Source: Bacillota bacterium | GTDB lineage: Bacteria; Bacillota; UBA4882; UBA8346 | Reading direction: 5' to 3' | DNA: 64,000 nt | Assembly: GCA_023402395.1 (NCBI GenBank) | Contig: JAEYGI010000004.1 | Span: 62,001-126,000, forward strand | In this document: in pieces, positions 16,929-25,146 of the stretch | Numbering within the stretch: position 1 is the first letter of the stretch | Layout: every line of letters starts with the position of its first letter | Translations under genes and position numbers: made by a program | The notes under the pieces: generated by a model | Database searches by the model: none | What the model was told of the DNA's origin: nothing | The model's input: only the letters and a program-made list of their open reading frames with translations

Positions 16929-18302
16929 TCAAAAGAAATAATTTTTTCTAAGCGGAAATTCCAACAAAACAGTTGTTCCAATGTTTTCGATACTTTCAAT
17001 TTCTAATAATCCACCGTGTTGCTGCATGATATTATAACAATAGGATAGACCCAAGCCAAAATGTCGACCGGGATCTTTGGTGGTATAAAAAGGTTTTAAT
17101 ACATGGGGTAAATCTTTTTGAGAAAACCCGCATCCGGTATCGGTAATCACCAAAGTTACCTTTTTGGAGGAACGCGAGAATTCAATATGAATACTGCCAC
17201 CCTTTTTCATTGCGTCAAGCGAGTTTTGGAAAATGTTTTTTAAAGCTTCCACTAAATAAAACCGGTCGCCCTGAATAATTAGATCCCGAGGAAGATTAGC
17301 GTCCACCAATATAGCCTGCTCTTGAATTCTTAATTCAAAAAAGGTAATAGCCTCATTGACAATTGCGGCCAAGTTCGCTTGGACCGGGTTAATAGTGATG
17401 TTATGAAGATAATAGTGGAGCCGTTCAACCACCTTCGAAATTTGTCCGGTTGAATCCATAATCGTTTTAGTATTTTGAACAATCGAACTCCGGTCATGGC
17501 TGGCGGCGGCAATAATGTTGCTTGCTGAGGCCGAGATATCGATAAGTTTATCCCGAAGATTATGATCGATTACCGCTACTCCCGAACCTACCGTTTTAAT
17601 GGCGTTATCGAGGTAAATATTCCCAACGGATACTTTAAACCCTAAAAAACCATATCTGATCGCAAGCAGGAAAACCATCCCCAAAAAGCAGATCACTAAA
17701 TACGGATTAAATATAAACATTGCATAGTGATAAAAAGGAAGGATATATACTGCGATCAGATAGAGAAAAGAAACAAGGCCAATGATTATACTGGTAATCA
17801 GCCGTTCGATTATCAGCTTCCCATTTCTAGAAAGAACGGATTTAAAAAGAAAGCAATATGCCATTGCCATATAGGGCACAGCCCATAAATCAGTAATTAG
17901 CAGGAATCTTCGCAGCGATAAAAAATCAATCCGACTTACGGGAACAATATACATAACGGCGGCGGGAATCAGTAAAGCGAAGAATAGGACCGGTTTTCGG
18001 GGCCGATCCCATCCGTCATCCGAATGAGAGTAATAATACGTAAATATTAATAATGTAACCGGAAACAAACACAACGAAGTCTTAAAAAACAGTATGGTTA
18101 GCAAATTTCTCAAAAAACCAATTAAACCGGGATCCGCTATCTGCCTGAAAATTCCCTCCATAACCGGATTAAAAAGTGAGTAAAGCCCACCTATACTTGC
18201 AAGTATCAGGGTCAGGCTTCCCCAACGGTTGGTGGGATCCTTAAAATCGGTTACTAACAAAAATGTAGCAACCGATGGTAAAAAAAGCAGGGTGATTTCC
18301 AT
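16929..18302 (-). CDS. Membrane sensor histidine kinase
   Basis: About 457 residues from the ATG at 18302. Seven hydrophobic helices occupy residues 1-220. A histidine-phosphorylation region around IDHNLRDKLIDI follows (His within an H-N/D pattern like that of LytS/NatK-type kinases), then a HATPase domain with the N box NIFQNSLDAMKKGG, G1 ITDTGCGFS, F box PFYTTKD and G2 HFGLGLSYCYNIMQQHGG. The N-terminal half is closely similar in plan to the next gene upstream. No response regulator is adjacent, so the partner is elsewhere; sporulation-type phosphorelays often look like this. Confidence 0.88.
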   Translation of the reverse strand: MEITLLFLPSVATFLLVTDFKDPTNRWGSLTLILASIGGLYSLFNPVMEGIFRQIADPGLIGFLRNLLTILFFKTSLCLFPVTLLIFTYYYSHSDDGWDRPRKPVLFFALLIPAAVMYIVPVSRIDFLSLRRFLLITDLWAVPYMAMAYCFLFKSVLSRNGKLIIERLITSIIIGLVSFLYLIAVYILPFYHYAMFIFNPYLVICFLGMVFLLAIRYGFLGFKVSVGNIYLDNAIKTVGSGVAVIDHNLRDKLIDISASASNIIAAASHDRSSIVQNTKTIMDSTGQISKVVERLHYYLHNITINPVQANLAAIVNEAITFFELRIQEQAILVDANLPRDLIIQGDRFYLVEALKNIFQNSLDAMKKGGSIHIEFSRSSKKVTLVITDTGCGFSQKDLPHVLKPFYTTKDPGRHFGLGLSYCYNIMQQHGGLLEIESIENIGTTVLLEFPLRKNYFF

Positions 18303-18323
18303 CAAATAACCCTTCGACTTTTG

Positions 18324-19151
18324 TTATTTTTTCGGCCCAATTATGCCTTTGGTTTTTACTTTGATAATCGCATCTTTTAGACGACTGACATTCAGCTTTT
18401 TCAAGATCGTCCCGATTTCATTTTTAATGGAATGGTTGAGAATCGCCGCTCCCGAAGCCATTGTTTTCATTGCGCTTTCAAGCTGGAATCGGTCGATTCG
18501 CAGTTTTACGCCCAAGGCCCCATAACGGGTTATGATACTAAAAAAAGCCACGAACAGGATGGTGATTAATATCGAGTTCAATGGAACGGTATAGATGCCA
18601 AGACCAGGTACGATATAGCCGGTAAACAAGTCGATTAAGGAAATGGGAGTGATGATTAGACAAGTCATGAAACTATCATTTCGTTGCCGCCGCGATTGCG
18701 CCCGAAGATGAGAGGCGATCAACAGGCCATTTCCCGCGATTAGGTAAGGTACCACCCAAAGATTGATCAACTGATATTGCCACGCCCGGTTAAAAATACC
18801 GACCGAAATAGGAAAGACACCGTACATCAGAATCGCCGGCAACACCAGAATCAGCGCTAATGGTTTCCGCCATTCCCGCCAATTTCCGGTTATGTTTGTG
18901 AAATAATAAACGGCAAACATTAAAAAGGCATAAGGAAATAAATAAATCGACGATGCAACGAGTAGTTTATTGAAGAGCCGGAGCCACGGATAATTAATCA
19001 GCCAGGGAGATACCTTTTCTTCGACAAAAAAAATAAAAGGGCCAAGTCCGGCCAAAAATGTCGTAGCGCTAAACCAACGTTGTACAGGGCTTTTAGGGTC
19101 AGAAACAAGTACAATGATGGCGATTATCCAGAGAAAAATAAAGACAATCAT
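18324..19151 (-). CDS. Truncated paralogue of the membrane histidine kinase (sensor only)
   Basis: 275 residues: the same seven-helix sensor plan as the kinase 21 bases downstream (DPKSPVQRWFSATTFLAGLGP matches DPTNRWGSLTLILASIGG in layout), then the H-box region LNHSIKNEIGTIL, then about 30 residues and a stop. The whole HATPase domain is missing. It could be decayed, or it could be a phosphorylatable partner or decoy acting in a heterodimer with the full kinase; the two are in one operon, with this one first. The start has a CGGAG site. Confidence 0.75.
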   Translation of the reverse strand: MIVFIFLWIIAIIVLVSDPKSPVQRWFSATTFLAGLGPFIFFVEEKVSPWLINYPWLRLFNKLLVASSIYLFPYAFLMFAVYYFTNITGNWREWRKPLALILVLPAILMYGVFPISVGIFNRAWQYQLINLWVVPYLIAGNGLLIASHLRAQSRRQRNDSFMTCLIITPISLIDLFTGYIVPGLGIYTVPLNSILITILFVAFFSIITRYGALGVKLRIDRFQLESAMKTMASGAAILNHSIKNEIGTILKKLNVSRLKDAIIKVKTKGIIGPKK

Positions 19152-19278
19152 ACGTATAGCTCCGAGATGAATTCAAATACAAAACAAATGATTTTTGTTT
19201 AATTTTAGCATAAGAAGTAACTATGCATAATGATTTAACATAATTGTAACCGGCCTCAACTTGCCGTTTCATTTAGCG

Positions 19279-19572
19279 ATTGTATTGAACTCATTTCATG
19301 GCGAATCGGGATACTACTCCAGTAAGGGGAATGGTTCCCCTTACTGGGGCGACTATCGCCAAAGCTGTGGGAACTGTTCCCCTTACTATGGCAGCCATTG
19401 CCGCAACTACGGGAGTTATTCCCCTTGCTATTTCAACGACCGCCAATGAAAGGGGAGTCGTTCCCACTGTTTTGGCGGCCATTGCCCGGCAAGTGGGAGT
19501 CATCCCCGCAACTGCGGCGGTGACTGCCATACCATTTTCAGTAACTGAATCAGCTGTGGGGACCGCCCCCTG
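19279..19572. repeat. 21-bp dyad array B (14 units)
   Basis: Fourteen contiguous 21-bp units. Two dyad types alternate, giving a 42-bp superperiod over much of the array: GGGAA-N3-TTCCC (19321, 19363, 19405, 19447) and GGC(A/G)-N5-(T/C)GCC (19342, 19384, 19468, 19510). Three units have other dyads: GAA-ctcat-TTC (19279), TTCAG-taa-CTGAA (19531) and GGGG-accg-CCCC (19552). So symmetry is kept where sequence is not. It ends 120 bp beyond the htpG stop, past its terminator. Confidence 0.85.
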
Positions 19573-19626
19573 TCAATTATTCGTAAGCAATCTTGCCGTG
19601 GCGGCGGCCGCCAAGGATAAATACAT

Positions 19627-19667
19627 AAAAGCCACTTTCAAGGGTAACCCGCTTGAAGGTGGCTTTT
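19627..19667. terminator. htpG terminator
   Basis: AAAAGCCACTTTCAAG ... CTTGAAGGTGGCTTTT, a 16-bp stem (one G-U pair) with U-rich flank on the minus strand, 25 bases after the htpG stop. Confidence 0.8.
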
Positions 19668-19691
19668 ACTGTTACTCATTAACTTACGCAA

Positions 19692-21581
19692 TCAACTGGC
19701 ACTCATCAACTTGCAAATGTCGTTGGTGAACTCCACCGGGTCCTGCACCGGCAGGCCTTCGATCAGCAGCGCCTGGTTGTAAAGGAGGTTGGTGTACAGG
19801 CTCAGTTTGGCCCGGTCGTTTTCGTAGGCGTCCTGCAACGCCTTAAAGACCTCGTGGTTGGAATTGATCTCCAACACTTTGTCGGCTTGGACCTTCTGCT
19901 CGTTGTAAGGCATGGCGTTCAGAACCTTCTCCATTTCGATGGAGATCTCGCCGTCGCTCGCCAGGCAGACCGGATGGGATTTGAGCCGCTTGGAGAGGCG
20001 CACTTCTTTCACTTTGTCCGCCAAAATCGACTTCATCGTCTCAAAGAGTTCCTGGTGGGCCGCTTCCTCCGCCTCGGTCTTCTCCTTGCTTTCCTGGTCT
20101 TCAATGCCCAGGTCTTTGGAGGATACCGATTTGAACTCCTTCTCCTTATAAGTGGCGAGCATTTTGAGGGCGAATTCATCGATATCATCGGTCAGATACA
20201 GAATCTCAAACCCTTTGTCCGCCACCAGCTCGGTTTGGGGCAGCTTTTCGATCCGCTCGATCGAATCGCCGGTCGCGTAATAGATATATTGCTGGCCCTC
20301 GGCCATCCGGGCGATGTATTCGTCCAAGGTGACCAGCTTCTTCTCTTTCGAGGAATAAAACATCAATAGATCCTGCAGCACCTCTTTGTTCCCGCCGAAG
20401 TCGCTGTAGACACCGTATTTCAACTGCCGGCCGAAGGCCTTGAAGAACTCTTCGTATTTCCCGCGATCCGTCTTCAACAGGTCGACCAGCTCGTTCTTGA
20501 TCTTGGTCTTGAGGTTCTTGGCGATCAATTTGAGCTGCCGGTCGTGCTGGAGCATTTCCCGGGAGATATTGAGCGACAGATCCTCCGAATCGACCAGCCC
20601 TTTGACGAAGCTGAAGAAGTCCGGGAGCAGATCGGCGCATCGGTTCATGATCAGCACCCCGCCCGAATACAACTCCAGCCCCTTTTCGTATTCTTTGGTA
20701 TAATAATCAAACGGAGTCCGCTCCGGGATATAGAGGATCGCGGTATAGCTCACCGCGCCGTCGACGCTGATGTGGATATGCTTGACCGGCTTGTCGAAGC
20801 CATAATGCTTCTCAGCGTAAAAATTGGCATAATCCTCGTCGGTCAACTCGTTCTTGTTCTTGCGCCAGATCGGCACCATGCTGTTGATCGTCTGCTCTTC
20901 CTGAAAGCTCTCATATTCATCCTTGGCGTCTTCCTTCGGCTTGCTCTTGGTGAGGTCCATTTTAATTGGATAGCGGATGAAGTCGGAGTATTTCTTGATG
21001 ATATTGCGCAGGCGATACTCCTCCAGAAAATCGCCGTACTTCTCGTCCTCGGTATCTTCCTTTAACTTGAGGATGATCTCGGTCCCGACGCCGTCCTTCT
21101 CCCAGGGTTCGATGGTATAGCCCTCCGCCCCGTGGGATTCCCACTTATAGGCCTCGCTGCTGCCGAGGGCCTTGCTGATCACCGTGACGGTGTCGGCGAC
21201 CATGAAAGCCGAGTAGAAACCAACCCCGAATTGGCCGATAATATCGTACCCGTCTTTGGATTCGTTTTCTTTCTTGAAGGCCAGGGAACCGCTTTTGGCG
21301 ATGGTGCCCAGGTTCTCCTCCAACTCTTCCCGGGTCATCCCGATGCCGGTGTCAATCACCCGCAAGATCCGGTTCGGCCTGTCCGGTACGATCCGGATAT
21401 AATAGTTGTCCTTCTCGAATGGCATCGATTCGTCGGTCAACGCCTTGTAATACAGCTTGTCAATGGCGTCGCTGGCGTTGGAGATCAACTCCCTCAGGAA
21501 AATCTCCTTGTGAGTATAGATCGAGTTGATCATCAACTCCAACAACCGTTTCGATTCCGCCTGAAATTCCTTTGTAACCAA
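19692..21581 (-). CDS. htpG: Hsp90-family molecular chaperone HtpG
   Basis: 629 residues starting at a TTG (21581) preceded by GAAGGGAG at eight bases; a longer in-frame start at 21650 is ruled out because it lies inside the CIRCE operator. GHKL ATPase motifs: IFLRELISNASDAIDKL, RVIDTGIGMTREELEE, GQFGVGFYSAFMVAD. The middle domain (LYIPERTPFDYYTKEYEKGLELYSGGV) and C-terminal dimerisation domain are complete. ATP-dependent cytoplasmic chaperone. It has its own promoter and an HrcA operator, see 21644-21709. Confidence 0.97.
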   Translation of the reverse strand: MVTKEFQAESKRLLELMINSIYTHKEIFLRELISNASDAIDKLYYKALTDESMPFEKDNYYIRIVPDRPNRILRVIDTGIGMTREELEENLGTIAKSGSLAFKKENESKDGYDIIGQFGVGFYSAFMVADTVTVISKALGSSEAYKWESHGAEGYTIEPWEKDGVGTEIILKLKEDTEDEKYGDFLEEYRLRNIIKKYSDFIRYPIKMDLTKSKPKEDAKDEYESFQEEQTINSMVPIWRKNKNELTDEDYANFYAEKHYGFDKPVKHIHISVDGAVSYTAILYIPERTPFDYYTKEYEKGLELYSGGVLIMNRCADLLPDFFSFVKGLVDSEDLSLNISREMLQHDRQLKLIAKNLKTKIKNELVDLLKTDRGKYEEFFKAFGRQLKYGVYSDFGGNKEVLQDLLMFYSSKEKKLVTLDEYIARMAEGQQYIYYATGDSIERIEKLPQTELVADKGFEILYLTDDIDEFALKMLATYKEKEFKSVSSKDLGIEDQESKEKTEAEEAAHQELFETMKSILADKVKEVRLSKRLKSHPVCLASDGEISIEMEKVLNAMPYNEQKVQADKVLEINSNHEVFKALQDAYENDRAKLSLYTNLLYNQALLIEGLPVQDPVEFTNDICKLMSAS

Positions 21582-21643
21582 GGATATCGCTCCCTTCAAA
21601 ATAAAACTACGCAAACGATTGAAGCGTAGTGACTGGTTGCTTG

Positions 21644-21670
21644 TTAGCACTCTTCGATACCGAGTGCTAA
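21644..21670. promoter_or_regulatory. CIRCE operator (HrcA binding site) of htpG
   Basis: A perfect CIRCE: TTAGCACTC, nine bases, GAGTGCTAA. It lies just downstream of the -10 box, covering the expected transcription start and the first part of the leader. Confidence 0.97.
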
Positions 21671-21680
21671 TCCTAATTTT

Positions 21681-21709
21681 TATATACTACACTTTGGGAA
21701 GGATGTCAA
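21681..21709 (-). promoter_or_regulatory. htpG promoter
   Basis: Minus strand TTGACA (21709-21704), 17-bp spacer, TATATA (21686-21681), directly followed by the CIRCE operator. Confidence 0.88.
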
Positions 21710-21927
21710 GCTTGTTTTCGAAAGCCAGATCTGAAAGAAAAACACACCACGGTTACGAACCGGCAATGACCCTCCGTTGGCATGAAGTATCTGCCCGGAA
21801 ACAAACCTCGAATCATCGGAGGCCAGGTACACATAGGCAACATCCGTCAATCCCGCTCATCAATAACACCCGGCCCCGCGGACGCATATGCTATTGACAT
21901 CGATGCGCGGTTCGAGGAGGGTAAACA

Positions 21928-22425
21928 ATGCCGGTTTTTCAATCGTTTTCAGGCGTCATCGCCAGTATCGACAATTTTGCGACGGGAAGCGGCGGCAGTG
22001 ACGGATGCTATCAATTGATGTCCGTGGCTGACCGTGAAGGAGGAGTGGTTAATTTCGTAGTGGCCCCGTCCACTTACTTTGTGGATCAGGTGACAGTGGC
22101 GGTGGGTGACGCGGTGACCGGGTTTTATGATGCGAACGCGCCGACTCCGCTGATTTATCCGCCGCAGCTTCGGGCGCTGGTCATGGCCGAAGAAACGCCG
22201 GGCCGAAACGTGAAAGTGGATTTTTTCAACAGCCAGTTGCTAAGCAGCGACGGTTCCTTGCGCTTGAACATCGCCCCCTGGACCCGGATCCTGCTGGAAA
22301 ACAATCAACGCTTTTACGGCAGCCCGGCCAACCGGTATCTGATCGTAGTCTATGGCCCCACCACCCGGAGCATTCCGGCCCAAACCACCCCGGAGCAGGT
22401 GATCGTCATGTGTTATATAAGTTGA
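21928..22425 (+). CDS. Conserved hypothetical protein
   Basis: 165 residues with a GAGGAGGG site seven bases before the ATG. It is strand-rich, contains TYFVDQVTVAVGDAVTGFYD and ANAPTPLIYPPQLRALVM, and ends MCYIS. I have the impression of a small family found in spore-forming Firmicutes but cannot name a function. There is no signal peptide. The stop codon lies within the left arm of the stem-loop at 22417-22498. Confidence 0.75.
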   Translation: MPVFQSFSGVIASIDNFATGSGGSDGCYQLMSVADREGGVVNFVVAPSTYFVDQVTVAVGDAVTGFYDANAPTPLIYPPQLRALVMAEETPGRNVKVDFFNSQLLSSDGSLRLNIAPWTRILLENNQRFYGSPANRYLIVVYGPTTRSIPAQTTPEQVIVMCYIS

Positions 22426-22498
22426 ATTAAATCTTCGGGATGCATCATGCCCCGTAAACCTTCCCTGATGAAATTGTAAGGAATTTAATTCAACTTAT
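22417..22498. repeat. Long inverted repeat, element 1 of a tandem pair
   Basis: A perfect 16-bp stem (ATAAGTTGAATTAAAT and its complement at 22483-22498) encloses about 50 bases with GC-richer internal pairing. The left arm overlaps the stop codon of the upstream gene. Confidence 0.75.
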
Positions 22499-22508
22499 TA
22501 CTGCTATG

Positions 22509-22592
22509 ATAGGATGAAATAAATCCCGATTTGATTTGTTTGCATTCGGCTTTAAGAATGCAAATCCAGTTAAGCGATTTATTTCATTCTAT
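22509..22592. repeat. Long inverted repeat, element 2 of a tandem pair
   Basis: A 17-bp stem with one G-U (ATAGGATGAAATAAATC / GATTTATTTCATTCTAT) encloses a second perfect hairpin, TTTGCATTC-ggctttaa-GAATGCAAA. Ten bases separate it from element 1. There is no U-tract, so it is not an ordinary terminator. Confidence 0.75.
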
Positions 22593-22634
22593 ATAAGCGG
22601 GAAATCCCGCCCGTTCCGTTCACCCATCCATCCG

Positions 22635-22922
22635 CTATGACTCATAACACACGGCCGCGCCTGATTCCAACACGGCCGCGATGTATTTGGCCACTTCAAC
22701 ATGAACGGGATCGATCAGATAAGCCTCTAAATCGGCCATTGAAGAAAACTGGGTAATTAGCAGGAGGTCATAGGACGATTCGCCACGGCGGATATCCACT
22801 TCGACCCGCAAGTCACGGAGAACTTCGATTTTTCCTTCCATGCCCAAAAGTACTCCTCTGGCGTTGGCAATATTTTCAGGGTTCCGCTCTTTTAATTTGA
22901 TGAGCAAATTATTGATGATCAT
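22635..22922 (-). CDS. Dabb-family (stress-responsive A/B barrel) protein
   Basis: 95 residues, the usual size of the dimeric alpha+beta barrel family. Characteristic pieces are the N-terminal MIINNLLIKLK strand, the central SSYDLLLITQFSSMADLEAYLIDPVHVEV and the C-terminal AVCYES. Dabb proteins are mostly of unknown substrate; some are cyclases. A GAGGAG site precedes the ATG. It is followed upstream by an NTF2-like gene on the same strand, 57 bases away, so the two may form an operon. Confidence 0.88.
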   Translation of the reverse strand: MIINNLLIKLKERNPENIANARGVLLGMEGKIEVLRDLRVEVDIRRGESSYDLLLITQFSSMADLEAYLIDPVHVEVAKYIAAVLESGAAVCYES

Positions 22923-22979
22923 CTTCTCGATCTCCTCATTATTTGGGCTTGTTCGAGGAAATAGCGCCCATTCATCCGC

Positions 22980-23306
22980 CTATTCGCAGCGAAGAGAAGT
23001 AACCTTTTGGTTTTCAACCACAAAGTGAAATTCAATCGCGGCCGGACTCCCCTCAAAGTTTCCGGAAGCCATGGCGGTAACGACATTTTCTCCATTTTCT
23101 AGGGCAGCGGAGACGACCTCCAGGCTAAGCTCATATATCCGGCTCGTGGTTTCGTTCCATTCCCGGATCGCGGCGAGACCGCGGTATTCCTTCCCTTCAT
23201 CATGGACAACGGCGTCCTCCGCGAAGCAGCCGGCCAACGTTTTGCTGTCGTGAGCATTCGCCGCGCGGAAGTAAACCTCGATAGGATACGGCAATTTGAT
23301 ATTCAA
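22980..23306 (-). CDS. SnoaL/NTF2-like protein
   Basis: 108 residues with the NTF2-fold pattern: YPIEVYFRAANAHDSKTLAGCFAEDAVVHDEG, then YRGLAAIREWNE and a strand-rich second half. Members are polyketide cyclases, isomerases or binding proteins; the ligand cannot be predicted. AAAAGGAGAGA precedes the ATG. Probably co-transcribed with the Dabb gene downstream. Confidence 0.85.
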   Translation of the reverse strand: MNIKLPYPIEVYFRAANAHDSKTLAGCFAEDAVVHDEGKEYRGLAAIREWNETTSRIYELSLEVVSAALENGENVVTAMASGNFEGSPAAIEFHFVVENQKVTSLRCE

Positions 23307-23435
23307 GTTATCTCTCCTTTTCTTATCAAGCTATTTTTATTATAAACGTGCGAATGATCCCTGACATCAATCCCTATTCCCAATTTGAATCGCCGGCTTG
23401 TCTGCAGGGGATCACCTTAATCGCATTATAAAACA

Positions 23436-23469
23436 GATAACCTGACAATAGTATGTCAGGTTATCTGCC
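23436..23469 (-). terminator. Terminator of the kinase/zinc-ribbon operon
   Basis: CAGATAACCTGACA and its exact complement form a 14-bp stem. On the minus strand it is followed by TTTTAT. It lies 136 bases after the kinase stop. Confidence 0.65.
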
Positions 23470-23604
23470 GTTTAATCTAAAAGCCGTATGATCAAATCTA
23501 ACCATTGGCTTAGCTTCGCACAAAATAGCGATTATTGGATTCATCCCATTTTTCTGAGCTTTTGCATACGACCGGCCTTCGGCCGGTAATGGTTTACCCT
23601 AAAG

Positions 23605-24318
23605 CTACTGGTTAAAAACACTATTAAAATCATCGAAAACTTGATCAATCTCCTGAAACGGCTTTTCCAGTTTCAACAGACGTTTCAAAAACAATTGCTG
23701 CTGAGAAGTAAGGGAAAGTTCCTCATACCACGGCCGGCTCTTACGTTTCGTTTTTCGGTATGAAGAATACAAAAGATATAGCAGCAAATCGCCCAAATAC
23801 GAAAAATCGATATCCCTGGTATAACGTTTATCATCCTCCCACCTTGCCAAGCCGAAATCCACCAGCGAAACCGTATCTCCATCAATCAGCACGTTCGGAA
23901 TCCGGATATCCCGATGGACAATGCCTTGCGTATGAAGATATTGGATGATTTCAATTAATTGACGGCCGATATTGAATATTTCATGTCCGGTGAAGACATG
24001 CCTTTGTTTGAAGAGCATGGTCTCAATGGGAGCGCCGTCTTTTTTCTCCAATACCAGACCGTAAAAATCTCGTTCGTTTATAACCGCAAGAAGCTTTGGA
24101 ATTCCTGGATGGCAAAGTTGGGAAAGAATCTGCGTCTCATAAAAGTTTTTTTCACTGTTTCGCTGGAACGGGTGAGGTTTGAACCTTTTTAACACCACCC
24201 GTTCCCCGTCTATCTCGGCTAAAAAGCAAACCCCGTATCTCCCTTCGCCGATGCCTTGGATAATAATATAGTCTCCGATCGGTTTGCCGCGGTATTGGTT
24301 TAGATTACCGAAGATCAT
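23605..24318 (-). CDS. Hanks-type serine/threonine protein kinase
   Basis: 237 residues: a bare kinase domain with no membrane helix or PASTA repeats. Glycine loop GIGEGRYGVCFLAE, VVLKRF lysine, catalytic loop HRDIRIPNVLI, and DFGLARWEDD. The αC/HRD/DFG elements are intact, so it should be active. It starts three bases after the stop of the zinc-ribbon gene, which implies translational coupling. It is probably a cytoplasmic signalling kinase; substrates unknown. Confidence 0.9.
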   Translation of the reverse strand: MIFGNLNQYRGKPIGDYIIIQGIGEGRYGVCFLAEIDGERVVLKRFKPHPFQRNSEKNFYETQILSQLCHPGIPKLLAVINERDFYGLVLEKKDGAPIETMLFKQRHVFTGHEIFNIGRQLIEIIQYLHTQGIVHRDIRIPNVLIDGDTVSLVDFGLARWEDDKRYTRDIDFSYLGDLLLYLLYSSYRKTKRKSRPWYEELSLTSQQQLFLKRLLKLEKPFQEIDQVFDDFNSVFNQ

Positions 24319-24320
24319 CT

Positions 24321-24674
24321 TCAAGCAATGACTTTTGTCCCGCATTTTGAGCAGAACTTAGCGTCGGGTAGCAACTTTTCCCCACACGAACTGCAAAAAG
24401 CCGTTTCAGCGACTTTTTCCCCGCAATGGGCGCAAAACTTGGAACCGGCCGGTATCTGGTTACCACATTTGGTACAGGACGTTAGCGTGGTTGGAATACT
24501 CACATTGGATTGGTTCGGGTAGCGTTCCGGGTAATTATGATAATGGTCGCGGGAAGATCCGGAACCAAAAACGTTAAATAAATTACCTAAAATACCTCTC
24601 CGTTGATAGTGATTGCTGCCATAATGGCCGTTTTTATACGGCTTGTTCCTTGACGATCTGGAAAAAAGACTCAT
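24321..24674 (-). CDS. Double zinc-ribbon protein
   Basis: 117 residues. The N-terminal half is basic, Ser/Gly/Tyr/His-rich and disordered. The C-terminal half holds three CxxC pairs plus one more (CTKCGNQIPAGSKFCAHCGEK, CSSCGEKLL, CSKCGTK), arranged as zinc-ribbon modules. Such modules are often fused to or encoded beside Ser/Thr kinases in Firmicutes, as here. First gene of the operon, transcribed from the promoter at 24940-24968 through an attenuator-like leader. Confidence 0.85.
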   Translation of the reverse strand: MSLFSRSSRNKPYKNGHYGSNHYQRRGILGNLFNVFGSGSSRDHYHNYPERYPNQSNVSIPTTLTSCTKCGNQIPAGSKFCAHCGEKVAETAFCSSCGEKLLPDAKFCSKCGTKVIA

Positions 24675-24800
24675 TGAAACAACTCCTTTCGCTCTATTAA
24701 TATAAACTCGCTTGCTTAAAATAAGTTCCGGTCCATTGTCGCTCCATTACTCAGCCCCGTGAAGCGACCAAATTGCATTTAACTTTTTCCACTTTGTTAT

Positions 24801-24934
24801 AAAAAAAGACTTTTAACATAATCAACAAGATTATGTTAAAAGTCTCGTTTCCTGAAAACAGGTACAAAGCCAGATGAAACTTTAGGTTTCACCAGGATGT
24901 TGACTTTGTAGTTCGTAACTACTCCCTTTTAACA
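24801..24934 (-). promoter_or_regulatory. Attenuator-like leader RNA with intrinsic terminator
   Basis: From the predicted start at about 24934 the RNA contains ATGTTAAAAG, a GTAGTT/AACTAC hairpin, an ACAAAG/CTTTGT stem enclosing GAAAC/GTTTC, a CCTG/CAGG hairpin, and then a 16-bp terminator stem (24807-24845) with seven T. The 5' ATGTTAAAAG equals the 3' arm of the terminator, so it can pair with the 5' arm instead and form an antiterminator. That is the design of an ON-type riboswitch or attenuator. I could not match the core to a known class. Confidence 0.6.
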
Positions 24935-24939
24935 TTTTA

Positions 24940-24968
24940 AATATACACGATCCGCATTAACGTGTCAA
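24940..24968 (-). promoter_or_regulatory. Promoter of the zinc-ribbon/kinase operon
   Basis: Minus strand TTGACA (24968-24963), 17-bp spacer, TATATT (24945-24940). Confidence 0.85.
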
Positions 24969-25146
24969 TGCATCGCGGGGGTTTTACACGCACCCGCGAA
25001 AGAATGATACAGCCAATTAATTTAACCTCATTTTCACCCGATTTCATAGCGCGTTCCGGCGTTTTTCCAAGTTTCCCCGTTCCATTGCGACAGGAACTAA
25101 TGGGCCGGCCAACGAACTGATTCTAAAAAGAAAAGGAGGCGTGGAT

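Noticed and set aside
19298..19729. 143-codon frame through array B
   Set aside because: It reads through the htpG terminator and into the antisense of htpG; no ribosome site.
19692..21650. HtpG start at 21650 giving 652 residues
   Set aside because: That start lies inside the CIRCE operator and lacks a ribosome site; the TTG at 21581 has GAAGGGAG and matches the usual HtpG N terminus.
24841..24925. c-di-GMP-I (GEMM) riboswitch on the plus strand
   Set aside because: CCTGAAAACAGG followed by ACAAAGCC looks like part of GEMM, but the remaining conserved positions do not fit, and promoter, U-tract and downstream genes are all on the minus strand.
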